A stretch of DNA of 64,000 bases from Paracyclopina nana (Eukaryota; Arthropoda; Copepoda; Cyclopoida; Cyclopettidae): positions 5,850,501 through 5,914,500 of the forward strand of contig JAGUCH010000007.1 in the NCBI GenBank assembly GCA_019096065.1, written 5' to 3'. This document shows, one piece after another, positions 11,909-24,301 of this stretch (within the stretch, counting starts at the first letter, position 1; every line of letters starts with the position of its first letter). A program made the translations under genes and the position numbers. The notes under the pieces are model-generated. The model searched no databases, was not told the DNA's origin, and worked only from the letters and a program-made list of their open reading frames with translations.

Positions 11909-13285
11909 ATGTCACAACCTCTGGACGAAACCGTGCTTGACTTGGAGCGTTACAGCCAGACCACTGAGGCCTTTTTAATGGACACCCTGAGCATCGAGCA
12001 ACCTTCGCAAAATAGTCATAACGGGCAGAGATCGCCGATGAGCACAGCGAGCGTCGACTCTTGTCACACCGCCGACGAGGCCGTGGAAAAAGGCCATTTG
12101 GACGTGGTGGTGAAAAAGGTGCCCGTGGCACGCACCATTTCCCTTCTGGAGTCCGGAATGCCCGAGTACAAAATGACAGCAATGCCACGTGGTCTGGCGC
12201 TCATCATTGAGATCGAGGAGTACGACAACGAAGTGGAGAAGAAGCGCATAGGTTCGCACGTGGATGTGGACAACCTCAAGAAGCTCTTCCAAGAGCTCCA
12301 TTTCAAGGCCGACCATAAGCGCAACTTGACGCGTCTGCAAATGTCCAAGGTGCTCAGCGACTTTGCGGCCCTCCCGGATCACCGAGAGGCCGACATGATG
12401 ATCCTCGTCATTTTGAGCCATGGCACTGATGGACGGATCATTGCCTCCGATGGCCGCCCCTTTGACACCGAGGCCATCTATGTCAAGTTCAATAACACCA
12501 ATTGCCCCCTGCTCCGCGGCAAGCCCAAGTTTTTCATTGTTCAAGCGTGCAGGGGTGATGACACGGACGTCTCCTTGCCAGATCTTGATGGCGACTTTTA
12601 CATTGCTGAGGCGCCAGCGAGGAAGCGAAGGATGCCTGGAGCCAATGACTATGACACCGTGCCCATCAGCCACCAAATGGGAGAGCTGAACTCGGCCAGA
12701 CCCACTTGGGAGGACATGATCATTGCCTACTCCACCATTCCAGGTATTTAGGATACAATTTTCATTTTCGAGTGTAATTTCCGGAATTTTGAAACTTATG
12801 AAGGAAGTCAAGCTGAAATTAAGAGAAGATACTTTATAGTGTTGCATTATTTCATTTTCAAGAATTTAAATAAGAAATAGCTGCTTAAAATTTCTTATAT
12901 GGAACAGCTTTAGTCTTTCACTGCGTTAAATTTATAATTGAGTCAATGTCTTTTGGTAGGATTTACCTCTCAGAGAGACCACAATCATGGGACCTGGTTC
13001 ATCCAGGCACTTGTGGAGACCTTCATGAACCACGCCTATGACAAGAACCTGATTGATTTGCTCATGATGACCAGTGATTACCTGTCCAAGTTCACCAACG
13101 AGAAGGGCGAGAAGCAGACGTGCAATGTGGAGATGAGGCATTTATACAAGCGAATCTACTTCAAACCCGGATTGCCTCACAAGGACAGGAGAGCGTCTGG
13201 TGCAAGCATGTCTCCGACCACGCTCAGAAGAAGCTTAAGCACTCCTCCTGCTTCTCCCAGACGTAGACCAGATTACGACGAATGA
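11909..13285 (+). CDS. Caspase (effector-type, no CARD or DED)
   Basis: Cysteine protease of the C14 family, predicted 386 aa, from exons 11909-12743 and 12960-13285. The first ~90 residues are an acidic, Ser-rich prodomain without CARD or DED. The large subunit holds catalytic His (LSHGTDG, about residue 171) and Cys (VQACRGDD, about residue 214). An inter-domain linker with several Asp and a basic ARKRRMPG stretch precedes the small subunit (WEDMIIAYSTIPG, then GTWFIQALVETF). The conserved SWR substrate-binding triplet reads SQR here, with Arg kept and Trp changed to Gln. A Ser/Pro/Arg-rich tail of about 35 aa follows the usual C-terminus. Which caspase it is orthologous to is not settled. 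Confidence 0.92.
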
Positions 13286-13659
13286 ATCGCCTAATTATCA
13301 CAATTGGATCTCAAGTTTACTACCATTTACATGAAATGTAGTTGTTGCACCTATTTTCACGACAGAAATAAAATAATGTTATAAATAAGCATATGACTCA
13401 TTCAATTCCAAGAACTGAAGATCTCTGAAATGTGATGCCTCCAAGAATAGCATAGACAAGCAAATTTACAAGCTACCCTATTTTAGTAAGCCTGAAGAGC
13501 TCCAAATATAATGATCTAATTTTAAAGAAGAAAACAAAGTCTTTTTTTGCGTTAAATCGCACTTGGTTACTCTGGTAACGCTTTTCATCAAAAAAACAAC
13601 AATCGAGTCGAATCTCGCCAAACTGTTGATGCGAAATTTGCGATAAGGAATAAACGACA
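13286..13659. other. Intergenic, caspase 3' end to RRM-like gene
   Basis: A probable caspase poly(A) signal (GAAATAAAATAATG) lies near 13367. Nothing else is recognised in about 370 bp. Confidence 0.5.
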
Positions 13660-15067
13660 ATGGACGAAGTGTTTGACGACGAAGAAGTCGAAAGGCTTCT
13701 GGCGCCGTCGGAAAGCGGAGCTGGAGACGAACTCCAAATCCGCAATGAGATCGATTTCAGCGATCTTGAGGAAGAGGAAACCGTCAGGGTGAACAAATCT
13801 CCGACACCGAAAAAAAGAGGCCGCAAGCCTCGAGTATGGAAGAAGCCGCATCAAAATGTAAGAATTATTCATTTTTCCACTGTAGAATGAGCCAATTGTT
13901 TTTCTCTTAGAATGTCGTTGTTCAGCCGACAGCCTTGCCTAACATGTCACTTTTTCAAGAAGTTGATTACAGCGTAAGGCTAGGGCCCTTCCAAACTTCG
14001 GCCGCAATATTTGATCAAAGGCCGAAATTTATCGTCAACAATCCGGTGGATCCATCGGATTTGAGGCATAAGATCAATAGTAGGAGCTCGAGCCAAAACT
14101 CCTCGAGGTACTTCATTGAAATATCCAGCATTGACGTTCGGCCTCAATCTCTTACAATTAATAATTTCAAGATCCCAGTCGAGTGTTGCCCAGCCATTAG
14201 TACCACCTTCCACGGAGCCTTGCCCAAGCCAAGGCCAGCCGCTGCTTGGCTCTAGGCCTGAGTAAGAGCACTATTTTTTTTGGCCTGTTTCGGTATCGTC
14301 AATTGTTTGTTTGCAGAATTTTCTTCCGAGGCGCAGAAAATGAAATTTGCCGGGAGGAATTGAACACAATCAGGAAAGAAGTCCGCTGGGAAGTCTCAAC
14401 AAATGCTCATACCGAAAATGTAAAACTCGAAGAAAATGAAGAAGATGATGATGAAATTGAAGTGATTGGCGTCGTCACCAATCAAAATAAAACGTTCAAA
14501 GTTGTTAAAAAAGAAGATGCTGCCAAAGCTAAAGTTAAAGGTAAACCAAAATGGATAATTTCATCATAATGATGCATAACTACGTTTTCAGACCACGGGT
14601 TCCCCATCAATGCTACGAGCGTGTCATTGTCCGATCGGATCGCAGATTATTACAAAAATACCTACAATGAAATATTCTCCAAAGACCCATCTGCTGCCCA
14701 AATGTTTCTCAAGGGCAACATAAATTTGCCCAAGTTCAAAAACCTGAAAAGGATCGCCGCCGACCAAGACAAATCTAAAGATGGTCCTGCCAGCAAAAAG
14801 ACATTTTTCGAGAGTTCACTGGTGCAAGTGGAAATCTCGAATTTGCCCCAAGACTGGATCGATGAAGGCGTGGAGAAAATCTCCAATATTGCCGAAGCTT
14901 ATGGTGATGGAGGCGAGTCAGTTGTCAAAAGTGTAGTGAAAAATGAAGATGCATTTATTGTCGTGTTCAAGAAGTCAACATATGCGAAAAAGTTCTATGA
15001 ATCCCTTAACGGAAGGCAATTGGATGACAACTTCATCAAAGTGTCTTGTCCTCATGCAATGAAATAA
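13660..15067 (+). CDS. Acidic nuclear-type protein with C-terminal RRM-like domain; internal exon structure unresolved
   Basis: Exon 1 (13660-13857) encodes an acidic start and a basic KKRGRKPRVWKKPHQN patch resembling an AT-hook or NLS. Exon 3 (14317-14540) and exon 4 (14592-15067) join in frame. The last ~85 residues (VQVEISNLPQDW, then DAFIVVFKKS and KFYESLNGRQ) fit an RRM fold. The middle exon is the problem. Starting at 13911 in frame with exon 1, it meets a TAG at 14253 just before its donor at 14262, whereas exon 3 needs another frame. A second intron inside it (for example donor GTAAGG at 13971 and acceptor before 14177) would restore the frame. Stop-to-stop distance to the convergent F-box gene is 8 bp. 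The family is unrecognised. Confidence 0.6.
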
Positions 15068-15075
15068 AATTATTA

Positions 15076-17460
15076 TCATTGATCGGCTTCGTCAAAGCCC
15101 TCATAGTAGTAAGGAACATTCAAGTTCATCGGGGTCAACTTGAACTGTTTGTCATTGAGGGCGTACCAGCGAAATCCAAGGATTTGCGAAACTTCTCTCT
15201 CCATATCCAGGTAAGTCCTTTTTTCAGAATAGCTCAAAAATTAGATTTTTTAGAGTTAGACTGGCATACCTGCTGTTTTTTCTGAGCCACTGGTAAAAGT
15301 CCAAAGTCCATTCCGGACTTTTGGGCCAATCGCACTTCAAAATGATGGCATTTCTGCGCACGTGAAAGTACCTGAGATATTTCCCAGTGTAAGCTAGCAG
15401 TAAAATTGTAGCTGACGAGATTCTTTCCCTGATGGCCTAAAAAGCTTATATTTTTGAATAAAGTTCTACTAGTGTAATTTAACTTCAAATACCAAGGTGT
15501 GGATGTAAGGGCATTGCCTGACTAGGTACAAATAGGCTGAATCCGCCCTGTCATGGAAGGATTTGGGCATTTTGTACCGAGGCAGTTGCTTGTGAGCATA
15601 GCACTCCAGGTCTGTTTTATACATGTCCACAGCAATATTGATGGCCAAGGTTGACACCTGTAGCAAAAGCATATTTTAAAATGGTTCGTCAATATCATTT
15701 TTTTTTTTTGCTTACTGGAATGTAGGGAGAGTCGTAGACGAGTGACTTGACTGGAGCTTTGCTCTGGAATGTGATCTCATTTCTGCTCTCAGTGATCAAA
15801 TGGACTCGCAGCCTTGGATTGGTCTTTCTCACTTTTTTCCATACTCTGTAATCCACTGGAGTGGCCACACTTTCTGTGTATTTATTAGTGATGATTTGCA
15901 AATTCCTCAATCTGCTCAAATCCCCTTTTTCAGAAAAAAATTAAAAATTAATTTTAATAAAAATATTTTTAAAAAATATTTTACCTAAGCACTCCACCAA
16001 ATCATCGCCAAGGTTGTGAGGTGAGATGCACAAAGTTTTGAGGTTGACAAATCCGGCTATGGACAACATTTGGTATGGCAATCTGGACACATTGACCACT
16101 TTCAAGGTTGTGATTTTGAAGCAGCAGGCATCACTCACTTCATCCAGAATGTGAATAGCTGGGCAATTTAAAAATGGTAATTTTGCATAAAATGTGTTAA
16201 AGTCAAAGTTGCCTCGGATTATTTGAGCAGAGTGGGATAGTTAAAATAATAAGTGTGAATGTAGATTGCTTCATTCTCATTTTGAAGGAATATCGAAACT
16301 TTCATATTAAAAATGAATGTGTAGATTGCACCAAAAAAGTTTGATTTGGCCTTGGTTTGGTCGCTCCGCTCGAAAAATAAATTACCATCAGCCGTGTCAA
16401 GTTGGAGGTCAATGAGCTCAAGGCTTTTCAAGCCGGGCAATTTGAGCAGGAGTGCTTTCATGCCCATCAAAATGCTCCCGCCTGTCCCATAAATATCCAT
16501 TTCGTTGTGCCTTTTGGCAAAATCACAGGGGAAAACGTAGCAAAAGGACTCGATGTTGGGCAAAACGCCATAGTAGTGGCAAAACTTGACCATCATCTCC
16601 TGGAAACTGCAAATATTATGCAGGTTTCGCCTCGGCAAAAAGGACAGTCTCTTCATTTTGAAGGCCAAAAAGTTCAAGGCTTCACTGGCCTTCATATAAT
16701 CAAGTACATCCTATTGAATTGCACAGTGAGCAAAGACCTAGTTTAATTTTTAAGTATATAGACTTAAAATTGCCTCATAGAATTTGCCAGCATAATTGAG
16801 CCTCTGAATGGTCATTTGGGTGTCATGAACCACAAAATCGCTCCATATGGACCTGCAGTCAATGATTCTCCTCCAATTGTCACAAACACATGCTGCCTTC
16901 ATTTTCACCTACATAAAATACCCTCAAATAGAGCAATATTTCAATATTTGTTGCAGAACATACTTCATAAGGGAGATATTGAAAAATCAACTCTAGGCAG
17001 AGGTCTGGCAAATATTCCCAATTTCCTAGGTATTCCTTTTTCCTTGTGAATTTGCCCCCAATTATATTGTGCTGCCTTTCAGCCCAAAGCCTTCTCTTTC
17101 TTTCCCTTTTTGTCTCTTTTTTCTTCTCCTTCATTATGGCATCTGCTTTGGCCACCCAATCTCTTTTCAAAGGAACTGAGGCCAAGTTGAGAGTTCTGCT
17201 TGGAGCAGCTGAGAAGTTTCTCAGCTTTTTTCCATCCGGTTTTGCTGTTTGTGCTGCTGATGGATCAGCTTTTGTTTTGATCGCTTCCTGCGCGACGAAG
17301 GCATCAACAAAGTAAACAAAACTCGACCGGTTTGAGCTGAGAGTGGGCTCACCTTTTTTAAGGCAGATGGGGCTAAACTGGTTCTGGTTCTGTTCAAGGC
17401 CAAGGAAGACATGGCTGAAGAGAGCCTCAATTCTCTCATTGAGCTGTTTTTAGAGGACAT
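15076..17460 (-). CDS. F-box protein of the FBXO33/FBXO39 type
   Basis: Likely substrate receptor of an SCF ubiquitin ligase, predicted 582 aa. Exons in transcript order: 17353-17460, 16964-17287, 16774-16908, 16386-16710, 15985-16158, 15716-15924, 15493-15657, 15270-15436, 15076-15217; all phases agree. A basic, disordered N-terminus is followed by an F-box (YLPDLCLELIFQYLPYE, about residue 125), leucine-rich segments (LPGLKSLELIDLQL; FVNLKTLCISPHNL) and a conserved C-terminal block (VRRNAIILKCDWPKSPEW, then EVSQILGFRW). That block recalls FBXO33/39 from memory; I could not align it. One intron (16711-16773) uses a GC donor, because no GT donor keeps the frame. Confidence 0.8.
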
Positions 17461-17829
17461 TTTGTCTTGTGATCAAAACACACTACTTATGAAAAAGCCA
17501 ATTGTTGAACCCTAGCCAAAAAGAAGAAAGCATGCTAAAAAGTGAATTCAAAGTTGTTTTTGTTTGCATTTTTTCCCACAATCCAGGCAGATGTACCATT
17601 TTTCAATTTATGGCTTTGTACTACATCTTTCACATTGATTTAAACAACCTAATTTCAGCTGGTAAAATAGGAAACAGTGCACCCTAATTTCAGGTGGATG
17701 CCAACTTTTTGACTTCAAAAGCCAGAATGCATGTTTTTTTGCGCCTCTTTTTCAGTATTTCACATGTGTGTACCTCTAAAGAGTGAATCAGGAGGAATAT
17801 CAAAATTGCTCAGTAGTCCTTTGTTTGCA
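17461..17829. other. Divergent intergenic region
   Basis: About 370 bp between the F-box start (minus) and the secreted-protein start (plus). An in-frame upstream ATG at 17731 could extend the downstream protein, but its residues do not resemble a signal peptide start. No other element is seen. Confidence 0.45.
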
Positions 17830-18262
17830 ATGATGTGTGTTCCATTTTTGATGCTGTGCTTTTTGATTGGATCCTCAAAGGCCTCAATGGGAATTTCGAC
17901 TGAGATCCCCTTTCCAAATGAGAGTTGCTGGCCAAGATTTGATTGCCCTGAAGGTGAGACATACTCAGCTCATGTCTATGAGGCTCCATATTGCCCAGAA
18001 CATAGAATTGAAGCCAATGAGCTAAATGACACAAAAACCATTTGTGAGCTTGAGGTAAAAAAAAAGTCTCCTATTCAATGAAATATTTTTTTGAGGTCAT
18101 TTCAATTCTCAAAAGGAAAATGATGGCGTGAAACCCAAACTATGTGGATTTTGCTCCAAAGGATCTTTCAGCTACCATGTTTGGTCTTGCAAATTTTTCC
18201 CTGCTGATTGTGAATCTGATTGGCCAACAAATGATTTAACCAATGGCTACTGCATTTGCTAA
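17830..18262 (+). CDS. Small secreted Cys-rich protein, unrecognised
   Basis: Predicted 123 aa from exons 17830-18054 and 18116-18262. The chosen ATG opens a good signal peptide (MMCVPFLMLCFLIGSSKA). The mature part has about ten cysteines, several in close pairs (CGFC, CIC), and no recognised domain. An N-glycosylation site (NDTK) is visible. It is probably an extracellular disulfide-rich protein of unknown role. Its stop lies 76 bp from that of the convergent Beat-like gene. Confidence 0.65.
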
Positions 18263-18337
18263 CAATTAAAGAAATAATCCTTGCTATACCAAAAATAAAG
18301 TTTTTATCATATGTGAACTTACAAATGTGCACACTTT

Positions 18338-19414
18338 TTATTTGAAATAGTTGCAGGACAAAAGAGTTATGAAAAAGATGGCAGATTTTGATAAGCATTG
18401 CAAGCTGGAATCACATGAAAGTACATTTGAGGTGAATTCTTGTGGTAAATGAGGCACTTTTTGCCACCTCACTTCCTTGTAAGGAGTGCCTGGAATGGTG
18501 AATTCACAGGTTGCAATTGTGTTTAGGCAAAAAGAGGCATTTTGTAGGGGTATGCATTCCTCAAATGACTCCATCATTGGAGATAAGTAGGCGTCAAAAT
18601 GAAGCAATTTGGAAACTGACACTGAAAACGAGCCATCTGACCAAATGACAGATCTCGAGGCGTCCTCGCTGATATCCAGGCTGAAAATGAGGCAAAATGG
18701 CCATTTACTATCGTGGTCTATCTGGCAACTCTGTCACACTTTACCTCTCGTTCAAAAATGGCGGGGAATTCAAAAGTATTTTGACTTGAGGCTCGGGATA
18801 AACGCTATTTGCTTCACACGTTATGTTTAGAAGGCTGGAAGAGGTCCAACCAATTTGCAAATTGGTTTTTCTAGCTGGTGCTAAAATTAAAAAAGTATAT
18901 GTATATAAACATTGATGTTAGGAGCAATTAATTGTGGCTTACAGTAAATGATGAGATCTTTGGAACTGAAATCATCTGCCAAATGAGAAGAAACTCTGCA
19001 GGAATATCTTCCAGATAATGAAGTACTCAATCCCTGCAAGCTTAGAGCTCTGTGCTTTTTGTATGGATCACCACTGGAGATTTCATAGTTGGTGTTGATG
19101 TGCTCAATGAAAGACTTGTGAACTTGGGGTGGATTTGGAGGGATCCAGGTGTAAATTGGGGTGGGATCATGCCTGAAATACCACTTTAACTCCAGGCTCT
19201 GCTTGTCCTCTTCATCATAGGTGAAATCGCAATCAACCAATGCAGAATGCTAAATACAGAAAAAATGGGAGACATTTTAGTTCAATTTTCCTATTGAGAA
19301 AAATACCTGAGTTCCATTTTCAATTACGTCTGGCGTCCAAACATTGATGATTTTCAGAGGCTGGGCAAAGTTGAAGTGCATCAGCAGTACTAATGAAATT
19401 TTCAGGTCAGCCAT
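18338..19414 (-). CDS. Beaten path (Beat)-like immunoglobulin-domain protein
   Basis: Beat proteins are secreted or membrane-anchored Ig proteins that bind Sidestep-type receptors in arthropod axon guidance. Predicted 297 aa; exons 19307-19414, 18943-19249, 18745-18880, 18338-18680. A signal peptide (MADLKISLVLLMHFNFAQ) precedes a first Ig domain with the Beat hallmarks LVDCDF, LELKWYF, PTPIYTWIP and LSGRYSCRVSS. A second Ig-like part begins LLNITCEANSVYPEPQV. The C-terminus is a short hydrophobic run (SAIFFITLLSC) that could be a GPI-attachment signal. An upstream in-frame ATG at 19513 exists but would spoil the signal peptide. Confidence 0.8.
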
Positions 19415-20196
19415 GTTTGGCTCCACATTTGTGTTTATAGCAACAGACCTCAAATGAAACAGGAAGCGTAGGAAAAAAGAAATCCAGGGGATGTAGCATT
19501 TCCTCTTTTGCATTCAATAGCCAAAACATGTTTCCACCATTTTCCTCAATTAATCCACATTTACACCATGAAAATTGGTACTTTTAAGTATTAATTGCCT
19601 GTTAAAACAAGCAATTTTACAGCAAAACTTAGTTAACATATATTTGATTAGATAGCAATATTTGAGAATGTACCTACTCAAAACATTCAACAAAATCTAA
19701 GCATTCGACATTTAAGGTCAAATAAAAATTATAGACCTTAGCTAAATGTGAGCTAACTAGGCGTCCCAGTAACTGCATCAGTTGGCTACGTTTAATTGAG
19801 CGGGCGCTCAAAAAAAGCCAAAAATGTAATGGGTACTTCTGCAATGTCAGCCTAGGACAAAGGCTCGAGAATAGTTTAATTGGGTACACTGGGCAACTGA
19901 TACTGCTGGAAGATCTGGTGTCAGCCTTGACAGACAAGAAAAAACTGCTGCCATCAAATAACAAATCTGGGGGGACAAAATGCCAACCTTTCATGGAAAA
20001 ATAGTGAATCTGGCTGATTCTAGTGAGATTGAATTTTTTGTGACCTTCAACTGTTGGGTGAAGAAATCCAGTGTAAAAATATAATGACAGATTCTTGTGA
20101 CAATTTGGAATAAACAATCTCAGATATCATCTCAAATGTAGCTACACAAGTTTCTCTGGAGTCAGTTGATCCGACATTTCCCAAGGGAGAAGAATA
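19415..20196. other. Divergent intergenic region between Beat-like and SLC16 genes
   Basis: About 780 bp holding the promoters of both flanking genes. The minus-strand ORFs here lack any family signature. No repeat is recognised. Confidence 0.5.
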
Positions 20197-22496
20197 ATGC
20201 CAAGCAGAAAAGAAGAGGAAGAGGACAACTCTGCTCCTTTGGAGGAGATCCCTGGTCCTCCAGATGGAGGCTGGGGTTGGGTGGTCTGCTTTTGCTGCTT
20301 CCTCTGCAACCTCATCCTGGATGGGATTGCCTACAGCTTCGGCATCCTCTTGGGCCCTCTGGTCATCCACTTTGACTCCACCAGGTCCACAGTCTCTTGG
20401 GTGGGCTCTCTGCTTTGTGGCGTTTACATGGCTTCAGGCCCCATTGTGGGAGGCCTGGTGAACAAGTTCGGATGCAGGCCAGTGTGCATAGCGGGCGCCA
20501 TCTTCTCATGCTTCTCATTTGTGCTCTCCATCTTCTCGCCCAATGTGGGCATCTTGATGCTCACCTATGGAGTCATGGGAGGCTTTGGCATCGGTTGTAT
20601 CTACTTGCCAGCTGTGGTAGCTTGTGGCTACTACTTTGAAAAGAAGAGAGCCTTGGCTACAGGTGAAGTTTTTGACGACATTGGCAATTATTTGGCTAGT
20701 TTTGGTCAATTAAAATCCAATCCGGATCCAATTTTGGCTTTCACTTTCCTGGATTGAAAATAACAAAAAAATGCCTTCTCTGTGTTAATGCTTTGCTGGT
20801 TATTCACTTTAGAGCAAATTTCCTTTTAGGCTTTGCTGTGTGTGGATCAGGAGTGGGGTGCTTTGTGTTTGCTCCCTTTGCCAATTACTTGTTGGACTTG
20901 TACGGCTGGAAAGGCTCCCATTTGATCTTTGCTGCTCTTCTGCTGAACTGTGCAATCTTTGGAGCTCTAATGAGGCCCCTGGAGCTGGTCATTGACTCGC
21001 CCTCAGTCAAGATTGAAGAAGTGGCCTCAACAACAGCTGTCACAGTCCAGAATGAGTCCCCTGCAAAGCCATTCAAGAGGGATAATCACCTCAGGAGACC
21101 ATCCAGGTATGCCAATGCTTTTTGGTATGAAGAGCCCACTTTGACAGAGGAGAATGAGGATGAAGAGGACGCGAAGCCCGCGGAGCAGCCATCAGTCAGT
21201 GAGACCAAGGCTCCCAAGTCAATCATGAAGAGAAATGCATCCACTCCAGGATTTGGCAAATTGGCCAGGCTCGACTCCAGGAATGAGAGGGAGGTGCAAA
21301 AAGTCATGGAAGGTTACAACAGGAGAGCATCCTCTTTCCTCGTCTATGAAGTCAAGGTAAAAAGTGCAAATTAAAGCTAAAAAAACAAACAAATAGACAT
21401 TACAGCAAATGTACAAAGTTCAAAATTAGGTTTGAAGTACAAATAATTGAGAAAGACAACTTGCAGAAAATTGGAAAAAATGTCGAATAATTGAAAAAAT
21501 GTGGTTTTTTTTGTAGAATGGAACTCAGCAGCATTTGCAGCCCTATCAAAGGAGGAGCAGCAGGCCCATAGTGAGGCCTCTGTCCAGAAAAGACATCTTC
21601 TACTCTGGTAGCATCTACAACCTTGCTTTGGAGTTGTCTGAGGACAAAGCCCATGAGCAGAGAATGATCTCTGACAATGCTCTCAAGGGATACAGACACT
21701 CGGTTGTGTCTGTGCCCAAGACCTCCCTGTTCCAGCACAGAGGATCCATAGTGGCCAGCCACTTGTCCATTCCCAGCTCAGTCATCAGGGATCCCAGTCT
21801 ACTCAGAGAGAAAATCGATGCGTTGAACCCCATCTGGTCTGTGTTCAGGGAAATGCTGGATTTTGAGGTGATTGTCAACCCCCTGTTTGCCCTGATTGGC
21901 ATCAGCAACATTTTTGGTGAGCACAACCTGAAAATAGAGGGGAAAAGTATTTACTCCAATGCTCATTAGGATTTTTGGCTGTGTATGTGCCCTATGTGTA
22001 TTTACCAAATATGACTGAGATGAAGGGCATTGATGGGGAGTCCTCAGCCATGATCATCTCCATCATTGGAGTGGCCAACACAGTGGGCAGAGTGGCAGTG
22101 GGGGCTTTTGTGGACCTCCCCTGTGTGTCATCCTTGGTTGTCACCAACATCTCCCTCATCATGAGTGGAGTGTGCATGTTTGCTTTCCCACTGTGCCACG
22201 ACTTTACTGGATTTGTCATTGTGGCCATTTTGCTGGGAGTGTCCTTGTCTGCCTTCATTTCCTTGACGTCGATTGTGCTGGTCGATTTGCTTGGCATCGA
22301 CTCTCTCACCTCATCCTTTGGGATGCTGGTGTGGTTCAGAGGAATTGCTTCCATTCTTGGTCCTCCCTTGGCAGGTCTGGTCTTTGACTGGACTCAGAAC
22401 TATGATGCCTCATTCTACATGGCTGGATGCTTCTTCATTGGAGGTGGCATCCTCAGTTTCATCGCCTTTTTCATGGATAAATGCCGCAGAAAATGA
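20197..22496 (+). CDS. Monocarboxylate transporter-like (SLC16) MFS protein
   Basis: Plasma-membrane MFS transporter, predicted 639 aa. Exons: 20197-20662, 20830-21356, 21517-21916, 21970-22496. The SLC16 signature in TM1 is clear: [11 protein letters not shown]. It has two six-helix halves with a long cytosolic loop (about residues 215-420), rich in Ser, Arg and Glu. The second half begins near the end of exon 3 ([15 protein letters not shown]) and ends [11 protein letters not shown]. Family members move monocarboxylates or related organic acids, some with protons; the substrate cannot be told here. An AATAAA lies just after the stop, 29 bp before the stop of the convergent MFSD8-like gene. 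Confidence 0.9.
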
Positions 22497-22525
22497 TAAC
22501 AATAAAACAACCAACATTTATTTGA

Positions 22526-24301
22526 CTAGTTTGTGGATGATTCTCCTACTTCATTTTGGTCTCTAACAGCCATTTTTTTTAATGATAAAATGAACATAAC
22601 CTGAAAAACAATTAAATGTAACATTGGTGAGCTTTAAAATAATGATTGACTTACAAATGATAAAATTAGTAAGACAAGTGGAATGCCAAAAAGTACATAC
22701 AACCATGGTAATGATCCACTTCCCCAAATGGGCCCAATCAACATGGCAAAACTAGAATAAGCTCAAAATTAAGCTTGAGTCCATTTTTTTGTTTAGTTTT
22801 ACCTGGACACAAATCTTCTGACACCATGGCCAAATCCCTGGACATCCTCTGACAACAGCTTGGAATACAGTGCCAAGCCCACGTCCAGCAAAATGGGAAT
22901 ACTTGCCAGATCCAGAGCAGTTCCAACAGCAAACTTCCATAAATTGGATCTATCACCTGGAAAAAGTGTTACAAATTCTGTTTTTCATCCAATGAAAAAT
23001 AGTTTTTACCAGGAATAAAAGTAGGAACGGTGGTAATGAAAAATACGTAGGTTATGATGTTGACAATGAGGCCAATGAAAATGAGGCTTCGATCTGAGCA
23101 TTTTTTCGAGGCCAGAGTCAAAACAATAACAACAAGGATGAGTTCCCCTCCTCCACTCAAATAAAGAATACTATTCTCAAAATCTCCATAGTTGAAATAA
23201 GTCTTCATCATGGGAGTAACAATGGTCTGAAATTCAAATCGTAAATTAATGAGGGCTAATTTATTTGTAATTATTTATTTGCCTCTAAGCAAGTTTGGCC
23301 AAAGAGCCCAATGAACCTGATGAAAATCAAGGCAATGATTTCACCTCTCACTAATTCATTGACATATCTTGACCAGGGCACAGATTGAGTATCATAAAGG
23401 CTGCCATCCACTTGATCCAGCTGATTTTCTATCTCCCGCAGAGCATCACTTGTATCTAATAATGGGAGGACTCTTTTTAAAAAAGGCACTTTTTGACAAT
23501 AAGTAAAAACTCACCTTCACTAAGAATGTCTTGATTTAAAATTGGTGAAGTGTCATTCTGCTCTTGCTGCTGCTCAAGATCCTTGGCCACTTTTAGGTCA
23601 TAGTAAGCAAAATAGGCCAAGATTTCCATGAATGAGTACAAGATGGCCAAGAAGAAGCCAGGTGCATTCAACTTGGTGATGTGCAAAGAGCCAATAGTGA
23701 AATCAATTTCCCTGAGGAACAAATTGCAGGCTGGGCCCAAAAGTAGTCCCAATTGTTGAGCAATGTTGAACAGGAGCAAAATGGGTGTTCTTTCAGCCAA
23801 AGTAGTGGATCGACAGACATCTGTGGTGAAGGTGACAAAAGCTCCATTGCCCAAGCCTTCGATGAATCTACTCAGCAGTAGGAATCCGGGGGAAATGCCT
23901 ATGAAGTACATCACCGAGCCAGCAATTTGGAACAAATTCAAGACCAAAATGAGCGGCAGAATGCGTGATATTCTGTCTAAAAGCCGGCCAATGAACAAGC
24001 TCAAGAACATGTCAGATATGGTCACAGCTAAAATGGGAAAAAGTACTGATCAACCAAAAAAAAAAATATTATTCCAAATGATCTCACCTGATATGCAAAG
24101 GCCTAAGTAGTAAACATTCGCCTCTGGAACTCCCAAAGATCTCAAATACTCCCATATGGTCGGGAAAATGACGGCTTCAATTAAAATATTAAATGAAAAT
24201 CAGAGGAAATAACTCGTCAAATTACCGTATTCAATTCCGCCCAAGAACATGAAAACACCGATGACAGCAAAGCTGCATCTTCGTTTCGCCTTGAAATTCA
24301 T
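22526..24301 (-). CDS. MFSD8: MFSD8/CLN7-like major facilitator transporter
   Basis: Predicted 463 aa. Exons in order: 24226-24301, 24088-24174, 23515-24027, 23283-23455, 23010-23226, 22803-22956, 22655-22751, 22526-22600. MFS motif A is visible between TM2 and TM3 (GRLLDRISR), and GNGAFVTF fits TM4. The second half starts with GEIIALIFIRFIGLFGQTCLETIVTP, an MFSD8-like segment. Human MFSD8 (CLN7) is a lysosomal membrane chloride channel/transporter-like protein. The intron 23227-23282 has a GC donor (AGAG|GCAAAT); no GT donor keeps the frame. The assignment rests on overall architecture and the QTxLET-type motif. Confidence 0.7.

Noticed and set aside
11975-12847. 290-codon minus-strand ORF
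   Set aside because: Antisense of the caspase large-subunit exon; composition is His/Gly-rich shadow.
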